Positions 1 through 11,329 are shown, numbered from the stretch's first letter. The stretch is DNA of 64,000 nucleotides from Clusia tigrina (GCA_920105625.2 OV050031.1:134126014-134190013), one strand, 5' to 3'. The notes: generated by a model from the sequence alone, not told the origin. A program made the numbers and translations.

Positions 1-766
1 ACAAAGGCGGCAGCGACTACAACAAAAAATGCAGCAATAACGGCGATGATAGCAGTAGGCAGAACAGAAAAAAAGATATATGTTTTTATGTCAAAAATTT
101 TGGGCATTGCGCAGCACAATACAGAATGAGAAATTATCGTGAACAAAATTCAGCGCCAGCATTCACAACGCTAGTAGCATCAGATGGAACATGTTTGAAT
201 CAAAGCAACAGAATCGTGTATCAGATTTACTACAAATAGTACATAATGATGTTTGCGGCCCGATGAATCAAACTCTATCGGAGGTTCACGATACTTTATT
301 ACATTCAATGATGACAAATCTCGATTAATATCCGTATAGTTTGCTAAATCAAAGGCAGAGAAAGAGAAACAGGAAATAAGATTAAGATTTTAAGAAGTGA
401 TAATGGGATGAGTATATTACTAATGCTTTTAATGAATATTTTCTACAACAGGGTATCAAAAGACAGTTGGATTTTCCCCATACAACACAACAAAATGGAG
501 TTGCCGAGCGTGCCAATAGAACGCTAGTGAGATAGCATGATGTATTTTGAAGCACGCAGGACTAAACGATCGTTTTTGGGCAGAGGCGATAGCGGCGGCT
601 GCATATTTGCGGAATAGATCACGATCCAGATCGTTGCCTAATCAAACCGCTTTTGAAGCCTGGTATAATCGGAAACCATCAGTTCAACATTTGAAAATTT
701 TTGGTTCAAAAGGAAAAGATTGTATTATGGTGGGCTATTCTGAGACTGAAAAGCCTATCGTTTATA
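1..766 (+). mobile_element. Ty1/copia retrotransposon relic, left part (zinc knuckle to integrase)
   Basis: A decayed copia-type pol polyprotein. Around 85-140 there is a broken CCHC zinc knuckle (ICFYVKNFGHCAAQY) with two of its Cys replaced. At 240-290 a reading matches the integrase start (HNDVCGP). At 490-530 comes the integrase signature GVAERANRTL, and at 547-766 the downstream integrase text ending KDCIMVGYS. Stops and frameshifts interrupt every stage, so it is non-functional. The left end is cut by the window edge. The right end is cut by a mariner inserted at a TA, and the copia reading resumes at 2033. Copia-group membership is well supported; the family name is not known. Confidence 0.8.
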
Positions 767-2030
767 CGAGAGCGGATTGATATTGAAGCTACCTAAGTAG
801 GAAAAAAACATTTTTTTTTTCAAAAACCATTTATTTCTCAACAGATAAGACGATATTCCAACTAATTTATACCATCTGAATAATACGATTTCGGAAACCC
901 CTCAAAATACGCGTTAGTTTCGGTAATCACTTCTTCGTTTGAGATGAATCTTTTTCCTGCGAGCCATTTTTTCATGTTTGGAAACAGGAAAAAGTCACTG
1001 GGAGCTAAATCTTGACTATAAGGTGGATGATTAACCAATTCGAATTGTATTTCACGTAATTTTAGCATCGTATCTAATGTTGTGTGAACCGGTGCGTTGT
1101 CTTGAAGAAAGAGCATTTTTTTCTTCTTTAAATGTGGGCGTTTTTCCTTGATTGCATCAATCAATTGATCCAATAATGCACGATAATACTTTCCTGTGAT
1201 TGTGGATCCTTTTTCAAGATAATCGATGAGCAATATTCCGTGTGCATCCCAAAATACAGTGGCCATAACCTTGCCAGCCGATTTCACTGCCTTCGCTTTC
1301 TTCGGAGCACTTCCACCAGCTTCCACCCGTTGTTTCGTTTGATTTTTGGTTTCAAGTGTGTAGTGGTGGACCCACGTTTCATCAACAGATATTAATCGAC
1401 GCCAAAATTCAACAGGATTACGCTTTATCATGTCCAAACACCGCTGTGAAGTGGTCTGTCGAACTCCTTTTTGTTCGACACTGAGCAAACGCGGCACCCA
1501 TCTTGCCGATAGCTTTTTCATATGCAAATGTTCACGCAAAATGTTGAACACACGTTCATATGATATGTTTACCATTTCAACAATCTCACGCAACTTGACT
1601 CGGCGATCATTCATAACGATATCGAGGATTATCTTGATATTTTCTTCAGTAACCACCTCTTTTGGCCTTCCTGTTGATGGTATTGTTGCAGTGCTTGTTC
1701 GGCCGCGTGTAAATTCAGCAATCCAATATTTTACCATGTAATCTGACGGAGCAGACTCACCGTAATGTTTATCGAGCTTTTCTTTTGTCTCTTTCGCCGT
1801 TTTCCCTTTCAAATAATAGTGTTTAATCACTGCACGAAATTCGCTTTTTTCCATTTTTCAAGAAACACAAAAGGTGCTTACTTCAAACGACTAGAACAAA
1901 TAAACTAATCGATGAATTTGGGTGAAATTTTAACAGCTGACGTTTGACAGATCGCAATTTCTAAAAAAAAAAGTGTTTGTGTTTGTGCTGCCATCTAGCG
2001 CTAGGTAGCTTCAATATCAATCCGCCCTCG
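767..2030 (-). mobile_element. mariner element A, complete with both terminal inverted repeats
   Basis: A 1264-bp mariner transposon. Its 29-bp terminal inverted repeats lie at 767-795 and 2002-2030 and differ at one position (CGAGAGCGG versus CGAGGGCGG). It is flanked by TA on both sides (765-766 and 2031-2032), the target duplication of the Tc1/mariner superfamily. It carries one transposase frame on the minus strand. It sits inside a copia relic whose reading continues on the far side. A relative in the opposite orientation lies at 45289-46272. Confidence 0.95.
862..1854 (-). CDS. mariner transposase, slightly C-truncated
   Basis: A 330-residue transposase that would cut and paste its own element in the nucleus. 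The N-terminal half is a helix-turn-helix DNA-binding region (about 1-110). The linker motif WVPRLL lies near 119, close to the family WVPHEL. The DDE core has catalytic Asp158 (SVDETWVHH), Asp252 (LQDNAPVH) and Asp287 (LAPSDFF); 34 residues separate the last two, the D,D34D spacing of mariners. The start is ATG at 1854, followed by EKSEF. The frame ends at TAG (862-864). Compared with the second copy, about 30 bp downstream are missing and roughly the last 15 residues of the usual ~345 are lost. Activity is therefore doubtful, although the core is intact. Confidence 0.9.
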   Translation of the reverse strand: MEKSEFRAVIKHYYLKGKTAKETKEKLDKHYGESAPSDYMVKYWIAEFTRGRTSTATIPSTGRPKEVVTEENIKIILDIVMNDRRVKLREIVEMVNISYERVFNILREHLHMKKLSARWVPRLLSVEQKGVRQTTSQRCLDMIKRNPVEFWRRLISVDETWVHHYTLETKNQTKQRVEAGGSAPKKAKAVKSAGKVMATVFWDAHGILLIDYLEKGSTITGKYYRALLDQLIDAIKEKRPHLKKKKMLFLQDNAPVHTTLDTMLKLREIQFELVNHPPYSQDLAPSDFFLFPNMKKWLAGKRFISNEEVITETNAYFEGFPKSYYSDGIN

Positions 2031-2032
2031 TA

Positions 2033-2120
2033 AGATGCAACATTACGGTAAATAATTAGTATAAATGTTATTTTTATTGAAAATTTCAAAAATATATAGA
2101 TTGCCTCATTTTTGATAATG
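2033..2120 (+). pseudogene. continuation of the copia pol relic beyond mariner A
   Basis: Joining bases just before the mariner to those just after it restores a copia-like integrase/RT linker reading (a YRLYD-ATL pattern, then ISINVIF). This places the mariner inside the older copia copy. The text decays into AT-rich sequence after about 2120. Confidence 0.5.
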
Positions 2121-2349
2121 AATTGTAGTACGAGAATTCTGTTACAGGAAGAGAAATTTCTTGTGTCACTAATATAACAGAATATTCTTTTTTCATAGTT
2201 TCCTTTATTGGTTCTTCTAATTTGAATTTAGAACTAACAATAATTCATCAAAGTTTAAATAAAGTTTATATATACAAACACAGAAAAGTTTATAGTTTTT
2301 ACTTACTCGTTGCCACTGCTCCGTTGTTAATAATACTGAATATTCATAT

Positions 2350-3924
2350 AATTATCTCAAATTAAATGCAATTTTAGAGAATCCTTCCTTCTAAGTCGGA
2401 TGTAGCATTCATTGATATTTCTTTGGATAACGTCGGGATATTTAAATCCTTGAGGATATTTGCATTTTTAGTGTAACAAGGGGCTTTGGTAATTGTGAGC
2501 AAGATTTGATTGAGCCCGTTGTAGTTTCTCAACATAGGATGGATACATTGTACCCCAGAGTTGGATACTGTAAGTCCATATAGACTTTTTTATGACATTA
2601 TAGACTAAGACCTTGTAATCCAGTTTGAGTCTGGATTGCGTCAATCATTTCTCATTTTATCTGCTTGATTTTGGTGTTAATGTATTTTGGTCATGATATT
2701 TTGGTAGATAGGCTTCAAGTTTATCTATACTGGGGCGCATGTTTTTTTATGTAAATGTTAAATGCATGCACTTATCTTGATTCAATTTGATTCTCGAACA
2801 ATCCATGTAGTGCTGCAGAGTATTCAAGTGTTCTTGGAGCAGTTTGGATTCAATGTTTGGGTCCGAGTGGGAGCTTAAAATTGCAGTGTCATCGGCAAAT
2901 GTTGAGGTGACGGTTTTTACATTGGTTGATCAGCAGTATATAGCGTGTAGAACAGAGGCTCAATACACTGCCTTGGGGAATTCCTGCTTGAATGGAGTAT
3001 TCCGCTAAGATGTAACTTTTGTGCTTTAGAACAAACTTTCTCCACGAGAGGTACCTTGCTAGTATCATATATATATATATTTATTTGCTTGGGAAATGTC
3101 GAGGAACACAGCAGAGGCATATTCTTTACGTTACTTACGTTACGTAAATTTTTTGGATGGTGCTTACAATTCGGTGAACTTGTTCAAACATGCCTTGCTT
3201 TTCGCGGAAGCCAACCGGTGACCTGGTACTAACTTTTTTCCATCTATGGCAGTCTTTGTTATCAACTTTTCGAAAAGCTTTGAAAAAATAGCTTATAGGT
3301 CTATGCGATTCCACCTTTGTCGGGTCTCTGTCAGGCTTAGGATTCACCGTTATTTGAGATATTTTCCATATTTAAGGGAATGAATCTGTGTGTATTATCC
3401 CATTAAATATATGCACGAGATGTTCTATTGGAGATTCCTTTACCATCTGTCCTGTTATTAAGTCACACCCTCGAGCTTTTTTCATATCTAATTCGTCAAT
3501 AGCGTTTACCAATTTTTTTTTTTATTGCTATACCTGACATATTTTGGTTATCGCTGGTGTGAGGCAATATGGAATCATAAAAAGCAAAGTTTGGAGTAAA
3601 CACCTGTTTAAAATGAATTTGCGAAAAGTCTCTTATTTCAGCATTGCTTTTTGCCCAGTTGCCATTTGGGAGACGGAATCAGCAATTATTGGTGTTCGCA
3701 AGTTTCTAGCTGCTCGCCAGATAGAATAACTAGTCGCTGGTTAGATTTTCAATATTCTGCTGGAAGTAACTTTCCTCTTTTTCCTTCAGAACCCTCTGAA
3801 GTTTTTTGGTACAAATTTGTAATTGCGGTTTTAGTGCTGGGAAAAAATTCCTTTTCATTGGAAGATCTCTGATGAGGACAATGGGCGTGTCCGAAATAGC
3901 TATAAGATCGGCCAAAATTTTTCA
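2350..3924 (-). mobile_element. Jockey-clade non-LTR retrotransposon relic (ORF2 from end of endonuclease to C-terminus)
   Basis: Read on the minus strand from 3920 down: an endonuclease tail (ISDTPIVLI), an inter-domain region, the RT finger motif KKARGCDLIT around 3470, then RPIS and FGFREKQGMFEQVHRIVS (3135-3330). The motif GIPQGSVLSPLFYTLYTADQP lies near 2930-2990, where an F/YADD motif should follow. The thumb and C-terminal segment IWTYSIQLWGT is at 2540-2600. Stops and frameshifts are frequent, so it is dead. The order of motifs is that of Jockey ORF2; ORF1 is missing, as in a 5'-truncated insertion. Confidence 0.75.
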
Positions 3925-3969
3925 ATGCCACCGTAATAATTCTCCTTCTGAAAATTATTACGGTGGCAT
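3925..3969. repeat. 17-bp perfect hairpin
   Basis: ATGCCACCGTAATAATT (3925-3941) and its exact reverse complement (3953-3969) are separated by 11 bases. It lies at the border between a minus-strand Jockey relic and a plus-strand non-LTR relic. Confidence 0.9.
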
Positions 3970-4008
3970 AACCGCACATACACAATTGTAACTACTGTTT
4001 GCAATTTG

Positions 4009-5580
4009 CTGAGAAATAATCTTAATAAAATAAAGGCTTTAATAGACTTACATGATGCAGCATACAAACAATGGGAACGATACAACATATCTCTTTTTCA
4101 CCAGATATATAAAAACTTTAGAAGGCAGGTCATAAAGGAGGTTATGGTTTGCTAAATGTATATATTATGAAGGTAGATTCTCGAATGTTGTAAGTAGCAA
4201 CTAGACATGGACACATATTCGGGGCATTAGCTTGGGGAAGCGCGGTGCACTTCCAAATATTGATACTGATCTTAACGAACTGAATCAGAGGTTTGTTAAT
4301 CTCCCGATAGAAGTAGTGAATGGGAATACTTTATTAAGATGCTTGTAGTACTTTTTCTTCTGTGTGTGTTTGGATTAGGTGGTGCAGAGGAGTGGGATGT
4401 GTTGCAGTGTTTTTTTAGTTTAAAGTCGATTGCTTGTGATACTGATGAGATTCGTCTCGTTTCTGTTAAGACACTTTTTCCTGGGCTGTTTCCGGTCATT
4501 ACCCATATTTTCAATACAGCGATAATGACATAATCATTTCCAAAATGTTGGAAGTTAGCAAAAATTCGACCCACACCAAAGTCAGACAATGACTACCGAC
4601 AAATTGCTATTTTACCATATGTGTCTTAAGTATTTGAATAACTTATGGCTAAACAGATGAGGAAATTTTTAGCGACACACAATCTGGTTTTCCACCTAGG
4701 TGGAGCTGCATAACGGCCCTAATTGATGTAGTGGAAGATATTCGGTTAGCACTTGACTCTAATAGGATGTGTTTCTTGACACTGTTGGACCATTTTAAAA
4801 CGGATCATGATATTTTATGTACAAAACTATTGAAAAAAAACTTGTCTCCCACTGCGTTAAGTAATTAAAATCGAATCTCACAGATAGAGCGCAGGTGGCT
4901 TACCAATGGGTTGTGTCTTAATCCGGTAAAATCTAAGTGTTTGGTGGTATACAAGAAACACTTGGTAGCCACGGGGCTGCCTGGAATATTTATACATTCG
5001 TCCGCAATTAATTATGTAAACGTGATTAAAAATTTGGGCATTATATTTGATATTACTGTATCGTGGAATAATCATATTGTAGTAACGGTTGATAAAGTCT
5101 ATAGTTTGCTGCAATCTTTATGGGCTACGCTATATTTTACTCCTCTTAGGATTAGAATGACACTGGCCAATTCCTATATTCTCTCAATTATGTTGTATGC
5201 TTGTGAGATATTTGGGAATTGTTATTAAAGCGAAGAGATCATGACTTTGGGTTCGCAAGAGAACTTTTGTCATATCACATTAGATCAACTTCTTGACACT
5301 CGAAGTATTGATTTATTGCATAAGATTATATGCACTCAGGGGCTTCCACATTTGTTTATGCGCCTTGCATTTACTCGCTCTTGTCTTTCTAATCAGCTTG
5401 TCCCGTTTCGACATTCCTCCATTCCTCCTTCTGTATGATCGTCAATTTTTCGTTAATGCTGTGAGACTTTGGAATGCACTGCCTGTACGGATACAAGGTA
5501 TTGTCAATGCTAATCTATTAAAAATTTAGCTTAATAAGCACTTTCAGGGGCAATTAAGTTATGACGTGAATTCAGTTACA
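4009..5580 (+). mobile_element. decayed CR1/Jockey-group non-LTR element, related to 59732-62286
   Basis: It runs colinear with the long element at 59732-62286. Shared protein patterns include RRQV, VITHIFNTAI, SDNDYRQIAILPY, the GLCLNPVKSKCLV segment, YFTPLRIRMTLA and the C-terminal LVPFRHSS. A deletion near 4895 joins the segment just after the RT palm start to the thumb, removing the catalytic YADD. Many stops are present. At the equivalent of RT motif A this copy reads LLDHFK, whereas the longer copy reads LLEHSK. Confidence 0.8.
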
Positions 5581-6099
5581 TTGTGAGTTGTATGTGTAAT
5601 GTAATGTAATGTAATTTTAAGGGTTGGGCCATCGCCCTTAGGCATTGCGACCACAGAGATCTATTGTGCCAGCCCATTCGTTCAATTAATAATTACTGTG
5701 TTCAAGAATTGAATCAGACCAGTCTGCGATGTGTGCATCAGGTGATCATCACCGAGAAAATGTTTGCCGAGGTGCTTTACTCCTGTTCGTGCAAGGGACT
5801 TTCAACTGGCGATTACATGCCCCATAGACTCATCATCTTCTAGGCAAAATCTATATAATTTGGTGTCAGCGAGGCCCATTCTGTGCAGGTGCTCATTGCA
5901 GGGAAATTAACACGTCAACGCACCTCACAGTATTCTCAGTTGATTTCTTCTCAGTGATAGGACCATTTAGCATTTTCCGCATTAAAGCACAGGAACTCTT
6001 CGAGTGCCTCAGAGCCTCTAAGCATTTCCAGTACTCATTTTACCGCTGCGTCGTCCAGTTTTTTAGATCCAGCTTAAGACCGTGCTTATTCAATCCTAA

Positions 6100-6744
6100 C
6101 ATTGGACAGATGGGTCTAACCATCTGTGTGTATGCCCATTGCGTCACATGAGGTGAGGGACCCCATGACTTCCCGAGAATCTGCTTTGTCGCCCATAATT
6201 AGCGAGTGGTCTTCGCCGTCACCAGCTCCAGATGTGCCCCCCAAGTGAGTTTCCTGTCCATGGTGATCCCCAAGTACTTAATCTCGGTACTTAGGGGCAC
6301 GACCGTGCCACTAACCCTCAAGTCCGGAACAACAAATCTCCTTTTGTTCGTAAAGGAAACTACCGTAGTCGAGTCGTAAAGGAAACTACCGTAGCCTACA
6401 CCAGGTCTCCGTTTCACTTAAGGCTTTCTGCATCAAGTCCCCCCTGGTCCTTTTATGGTGGCCTTTCACGATGACTGCTAAGTCATCCGCATATCCTATT
6501 GTTTTGAAGCCGCTAGAATTTAGGGCCTCAAGTAGGTCATCCACAAGCACTGACCACAACAGCGGTGACAGAACCCCTCCACCGCCATTCCGTTGACAAT
6601 ATATATTTTGTGTTCTGCCAATTTTGCCGCTAGACCCTCGGAGTATCTCCCCCAGTCAGTCGTTTTGGGGCTTCGATAGAGCACAATGCTCTTCTCGAGT
6701 CCCCTTAGATTGAATATGTATGTGGTGAGACATTGGGGCCTCAT
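6100..6744 (-). pseudogene. reverse transcriptase region of the LOA-type element
   Basis: A YADDLAVIVKG catalytic motif reads on the minus strand near 6460-6510. It is followed by a thumb region with IKYLGITMDRKLTWGAHLE (6199-6290). These are RT motifs C to E. Frameshifts separate them from the fingers (6520-6744). Confidence 0.65.
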
Positions 6745-7240
6745 CCAAGACCCTCCATTCCCCTACCATGACCATTGCTTTGTTCGTGGTGAAGGTAAGA
6801 TCTAAAACCTCCTTTCTAGTCGAGGTAACAAAAGTTGGTTTGTCCCACTTATTTGCTATCGATAAGTTGGTAGTTATTAAATAATTTAAAAGTGACTCAC
6901 CTCTCTTACTGTCTTGTGGGCATTTGCATAACAGCCATTGACGAGGATCTTCCTGTGGTCCTTACAGTGGTCTACCAGTTTTCTTATTGATGTAGGAGGG
7001 ACTTCCTCCCAGGCGCCAGGGAACTAGGCCGACACCATAACAACCTCTATCCTACTACCTTCCAGCTGAGCCTCTATTATCACGTCTTCAATGTCGCCAT
7101 TCATGAATTCTGTAAATGGCAAAATTTTATATCAGTATTTAATATTATAGCTGCCCTAGTTTTGGCTGCTGTTCTATCATAGCCTGTGAATTTTTTATGT
7201 TTGGGCCTAGTATATGGCCATTGTGTATCCTGGGTTCTTG
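6745..7240 (-). pseudogene. apurinic-type endonuclease region of the LOA-type element
   Basis: The minus-strand reading gives EGSRIEVVMVSA-FPGAWEEVPP, HCKDHRKILVNGC-ANAH and a later NKWDKPTF-TS pattern. These correspond to the middle and C-terminal motifs of endonucleases that nick target DNA for non-LTR insertion. Several stops make it non-functional. Confidence 0.6.
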
Positions 7241-7329
7241 AATGGTTGAGAATGATGATGGTTCCTTCGGCAAACCTTCTGCTACGCTCCGCCGTGGCCG
7301 CTTTTGCATGCTGAAGGTTTGCCTGAAGC

Positions 7330-8277
7330 CACTTTATTTTGGGGCTGTGTTGGGAGTGGAGTCATCAGGAGAACTGGATTCGTTCTTCTCCACGAGCTCA
7401 ACCACGCTGGCCTGTTTAAGCAGCTCTTCCTCCGTGGTATCTGCACCCATAAGCCTTCCATTGGCTTGACCATACCGGAAATTTATTCTCCCTTTGGTCT
7501 CGTCAAGTATGGCGGACGACTTCTGATCTATCGATAGCGCCAGCATGGCGTTCGAGCCCTTCGCTACTCTCTTCAGGGCTCTCCAAGAAGGGGTATAGAG
7601 TCCCTTGTTTTGAGCCTGGATGAAGTCCAGCACTCTTTGTGTTTCCACGCTCGCGGATTTGGGTGAGGGACTTTGAGTTCCTCTACGGACCACAGGCACC
7701 CTCCCACGGTACTACGGTGAATGTCGCTTTAATCCACTCAGCAGTGTCACCATACTTACAATGCAGAATGAGATATCCCGTCTTGAAGGTATAACCCATT
7801 CGGTTTTTGGCTCCAATATTTTATCCTCTATCGAGTTTAAAATGTAGTCCATTTGGGCAGTTGTCAGGATTGTAGTAGGATCGTCCCTTGTCAATACTGC
7901 CATTTTGACTCTTTTGCCACTTCACAGTATTGTACAGAGGACTGCCTTTGGCTGGCGACTTTCGTGTTGTCATTGTATGGGGCAGAGGACTGCATTTTAC
8001 GAGTAATTGCTGCGCCATGACGCTTAAAATATGCCATGCGTTTCTTGCCAACACCACTGAGTTTCTTTTCGCGGCCCTCTGGAGGCCCGTTTACCTTTGT
8101 GGTTGCTGAGTGCTGGTGCTTGATGGACAACAGTCCCCTTCCACATCCATTGAAATATCTTTTTTGTCGTTGTTGTTGCTGAGGCTCACCCGCCTCTATG
8201 ATCTGGCCAGTTTGGCCAGTACCACCTTCTTCAATTTCCGTATTTTGTTTTTTGTTTGTTTTGCTTAGAGTGTTCAT
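7330..8277 (-). pseudogene. ORF1 (gag-like) of the LOA-type element
   Basis: It starts at 8277 with a Gln/Gly-rich region (EEGGTGQTGQII, QQQQRQ) and a basic stretch. It continues in shifted frames through 7712-7903 (DYILNSIEDKILEPK) and 7334-7699. The last part includes LYTPSWRALKRV and LALSIDQKSSAIL, which resembles the C-terminal RNA-binding region (DUF4780-like) of ORF1 proteins in insect non-LTR elements. ORF1 would package the element RNA. At least two frame breaks separate the parts. Confidence 0.55.
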
Positions 8278-8500
8278 TTAGATCCCCCAAGTAAAGACGA
8301 AACACGGTCCACCCCACCAGCACCGCGGTAGTTCGGTAAGGCTAATGAAAATGGAGCCTGGCTTGGGCGCTCCAAGTCCGTATATTAAAAACTAGGCACT
8401 CCCTAGCCACGCATCCCATCGGCATATGCTGTTCCACCTTGGCATTGGGGATTTTGAATAGTTTACTCTCCTCGTCCTCGCACCGTATAGTGAATATTTA

Positions 8501-8804
8501 AATTTGTTTTTTAAATTGACACCATTACCGCTGACAATATGCAATATAATGAATCACAGACAAACCTTCCACATTACCTAATGATGCAATTTTTTTCTTA
8601 TGCAACACATATTCGTGGAATGTTCCTATGTCTTTCTTTTTCCTTGTACTCAAATTTATTTATACTTCCGCGCTACTATATTCTGAGTGAAATTATTTAT
8701 TTATTTATTTATTCATACTTGTGTTAAAATTAAAATTTTAATACAATAAGACTTACAGCTATGACATCTAAAAAAATTAGTTTTCGTATACTCTTTGCAA
8801 ACCA
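8501..8804. other. AT-rich spacer
   Basis: No coding signal. There is a TTTA run at 8694-8712. Confidence 0.6.
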
Positions 8805-9026
8805 TCAAAACCACTGATTGATTCCGATTCTAGGAATAATTGACCGATATTTCCCTGTTACTTGCACGTACTGCTGTTTATCACTTAAACCGTATGCTTC
8901 TGTGTTCTTATTAAAATTTTCGAACCAATGTTTTACCGAAATCGCTCCGCCGTCGAAATAGGGGCTAATTATATTGAAATTCTCAATTGAAATGTTCACT
9001 TTATTTTCCTCTTTCATAAATTTCAA
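8805..9026 (-). pseudogene. retroelement Gag N-terminal fragment
   Basis: A short frame reads ISPYFDGGAISVKHWFENF, close to the start of Ty3/gypsy-type Gag proteins (a fold beginning PxFDG...WF..F). It is isolated, with no matching pol beside it, and its frame begins with a native-looking acidic stretch (KEENKVNISIENF). Most likely a truncated gag. Confidence 0.45.
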
Positions 9027-9060
9027 TGTTAATCATTTTATTGTATGACTGAAGATTATC

Positions 9061-9515
9061 CATAATAAGATATTTCACTTCAACACATTTAAATATTACA
9101 AATACATACATAAAAAAACATCCACAAGTGGAAACAGTCAAACACTACCGTCTTAATTTCTTATGAACATTTTGTGTTGGCAAAAACGAGCAACTAGAAT
9201 GCAGTCGTAATGCATTCTCTTAGGCGAAAAAAGACAGAGCTGCCGGCAGCGCAACTTTGCGAAGAGGGTTACCCTCATGAAAATTTGCCTGTTATTTCAC
9301 CAGTGAAGCTGGGGATATAAAGCGATTTCGGCCGCTTGATAGCCTTGTATTCGCCGACAGCGCAGTTGTTAAAATTTTTTTTTCGCTAGAGTTCCTTAGA
9401 GCGAAAAAAGTCTTTTTTTTTCTTTCATTCTTCTGTGGACGTTTCATAGGATTCTTCAGAGAGTTGTTTTACTTTGAAATTTTATTTAAACGTGAAAATC
9501 TTAAAAAATGGGTAA
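9061..9515. promoter_or_regulatory. no gene; possible retroelement promoter/LTR fragment
   Basis: Between a gag fragment and the 540-bp repeat lies a GC-richer patch (9230-9360) with a TATA-like GATATAAAGC near 9314, followed by text resembling a cap region. This could be LTR or host promoter sequence; nothing here proves function. Confidence 0.25.
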
Positions 9516-10055
9516 ACATCGCTTAAAATGTTTGGCTGGGAGCATTTTAAAAGCAGCTTCTGATTTTTTCGGTTTCCCTTCAGTTCCCTATTAACCCTGT
9601 TGCGAAAATCTACAAGATGTTCTTCTTCTTGTCTTTTATTGAAGAAAATATAGTTTGGTTTCTTTTGCATAGCCGAATGTATCAACGGCGATATCTACCA
9701 ATTTTATTGTTTCTAGGATGAATTTTCTCCTTTTAAACACTCCTCCTTTTAAACATAATATTCCAAGTTGAGCAAAGTCTTTCAAGGTGAACGTTCACAG
9801 ACAGCACGGCAACAGAATCAGAATTCAGTACATTTGCAACAGAAACAAAATCAAGAAACAAATTTATAAATAGAATAGCTACAAAAAATTAAAAATATGA
9901 GCGATTAGCCACAGAACAGAAATACTCATTATGAATGGTCTCTATAGAAATCGTCAGAAATATTAAAGGAATTGCTGGTGCCAACGATATAAATGAACTT
10001 TAATGATTTGAAGCTTGTAGTTTGTTATAATTATGATTTGTATTTGTATTTTAAC
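9516..10055. repeat. 540-bp direct repeat, copy 1
   Basis: Nearly identical to 10463-11002 and the same length, with about two differences seen. On the minus strand it holds an integrase-tail-like frame (HSAMQKKPNYIFFNKR). The repeat ends at the same base on both sides. Confidence 0.95.
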
Positions 10056-10164
10056 TAAAAAAAATGTTGTACTCAGATAGAACTTTGTTTTGCTTTCTTT
10101 TCGGTTGTACTTATTTTATACAAAAATATAAGTATTTTCAACTTCTTCATAAATTGTGCTTAAT

Positions 10165-10632
10165 TTACTTTAAATATATTTGTTGGACGCCGATCCACAC
10201 TTGCCGCAATTCCAGAACAGACTGACCACCGCGCAAAAAGAGCAGCTGCCGCTGCTTCGTAGCCTCGCGCCAAAATATGCCAGCAGATAAAGATGGCTTC
10301 CGCACAAATACGATATGCACCTGCCTCGAATGTTCTCTCGCTCTCCACCGCACAACACGTGCTTTCGCACCGTACCGAACGATGGAACGCAGAGATAGGC
10401 CGACAACATGGTGCCCCAGGTACCAGGCGGAAGCCACCTGAACGTTAGGATTCGGAGTGAACACATCGCTTAAAATGTTTGGCTGGGGGCATTTTAAAAG
10501 CAGCTTCTGATTTTTTCGGTTTCCCTTCAGTTCCCTATTAACCCTGTTGCGAAAATCTACAAGATGTTCTTCTTCTTGTCTTTTATTGAAGAAAATATAG
10601 TTTGGTTTCTTTTGCATAGCCGAATGTATCAA
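10165..10632 (-). pseudogene. gypsy-type integrase C-terminal fragment
   Basis: A 155-codon open frame whose first ~50 residues (HSAMQKKPNYIFFNKRQEEEH) resemble the end of gypsy integrases (HSxxxxxPxxxxFxR). The rest, encoded by the CpG-rich 407-bp interval, is not recognised. The same first 50 residues recur at 9482-9685, where a different tail follows. The start is TTG-like and not credible as a true initiator. Confidence 0.4.
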
Positions 10633-11002
10633 CGGCGATATCTACCAATTTTATTGTTTCTAGGATGAATTTTCTCCTTTTAAACACTCCTCCTTTTAAA
10701 CATAATATTCCAAGTTGAGCAGAGTCTTTCAAGGTGAACGTTCACAGACAGCACGGCAACAGAATCAGAATTCAGTACATTTGCAACAGAAACAAAATCA
10801 AGAAACAAATTTATAAATAGAATAGCTACAAAAAATTAAAAATATGAGCGATTAGCCACAGAACAGAAATACTCATTATGAATGGTCTCTATAGAAATCG
10901 TCAGAAATATTAAAGGAATTGCTGGTGCCAACGATATAAATGAACTTTAATGATTTGAAGCTTGTAGTTTGTTATAATTATGATTTGTATTTGTATTTTA
11001 AC
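10463..11002. repeat. 540-bp direct repeat, copy 2
   Basis: Second copy of the repeat at 9516-10055. The two are separated by 407 bp that contain a CpG-rich patch (10195-10450). It could be a local tandem duplication or the LTR pair of a small element. It lacks TG..CA ends, so the first is favoured. Confidence 0.95.
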
Positions 11003-11046
11003 GATTAGTACATTTTTTCAATATTCAATTCCATATACATAATTTT

Positions 11047-11320
11047 ATAACCTTATTTGCAAAACTCAACTCGAGGACATCAGACTGTTTTGGCTACCAT
11101 TATTACTTTGTCAAGGGACAAATCTACCTCTTGCAATAATCTTTGCACAAGATTTGAGCTCATGTTTGCTATGTCACGCAATGAACTGAATTCACATTTG
11201 TTACTTTGGTTTTGTAGATCAGTAAAAAATAAATCAATTTTCAATCAATCTGGATGTTGGCTCCTTGTGAAAAATGTATGCCGAAACATTTGTATATTCT
11301 TTTGTGGTTCAAAATGATTG
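11047..11320 (-). pseudogene. gypsy Gag fragment
   Basis: The minus-strand reading includes CEFSSLRDIANMSSNLVQR and LLQEVDLSLDKVIMVAK. These match the conserved Gag motif of gypsy elements (CEF..L.D ... LL.E.dLtL.kAi). Stops and shifts interrupt it. Confidence 0.55.
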
Positions 11321-11329
11321 TTAAATTTT

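Larger units (their letters stand above)
5596..8500 (-). mobile_element. LOA-type (RNase-H-class) non-LTR element, nearly complete but degraded
   Basis: On the minus strand the order is: GC-rich leader (8280-8500), ORF1 (7330-8277), endonuclease (6745-7240), RT (6100-6744), then a C-terminal Cys/His tail (5640-6000, with CRFCLEDDESMGH-like text). The 3' end has a short hairpin (5618-5640) and an ATTAC-type pentamer tail (5596-5615). The architecture fits the LOA/I/R1 group. The clade call is tentative because the RNase H core is not clear here. Frames are interrupted by many stops. Confidence 0.7.

Noticed and set aside
1430..1741. Plus-strand 103-codon frame
   Set aside because: Antisense of the mariner transposase.
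7242..7537. Plus-strand open frames opposite the LOA-type ORF1
   Set aside because: Shadows of the minus-strand coding; no family motif.
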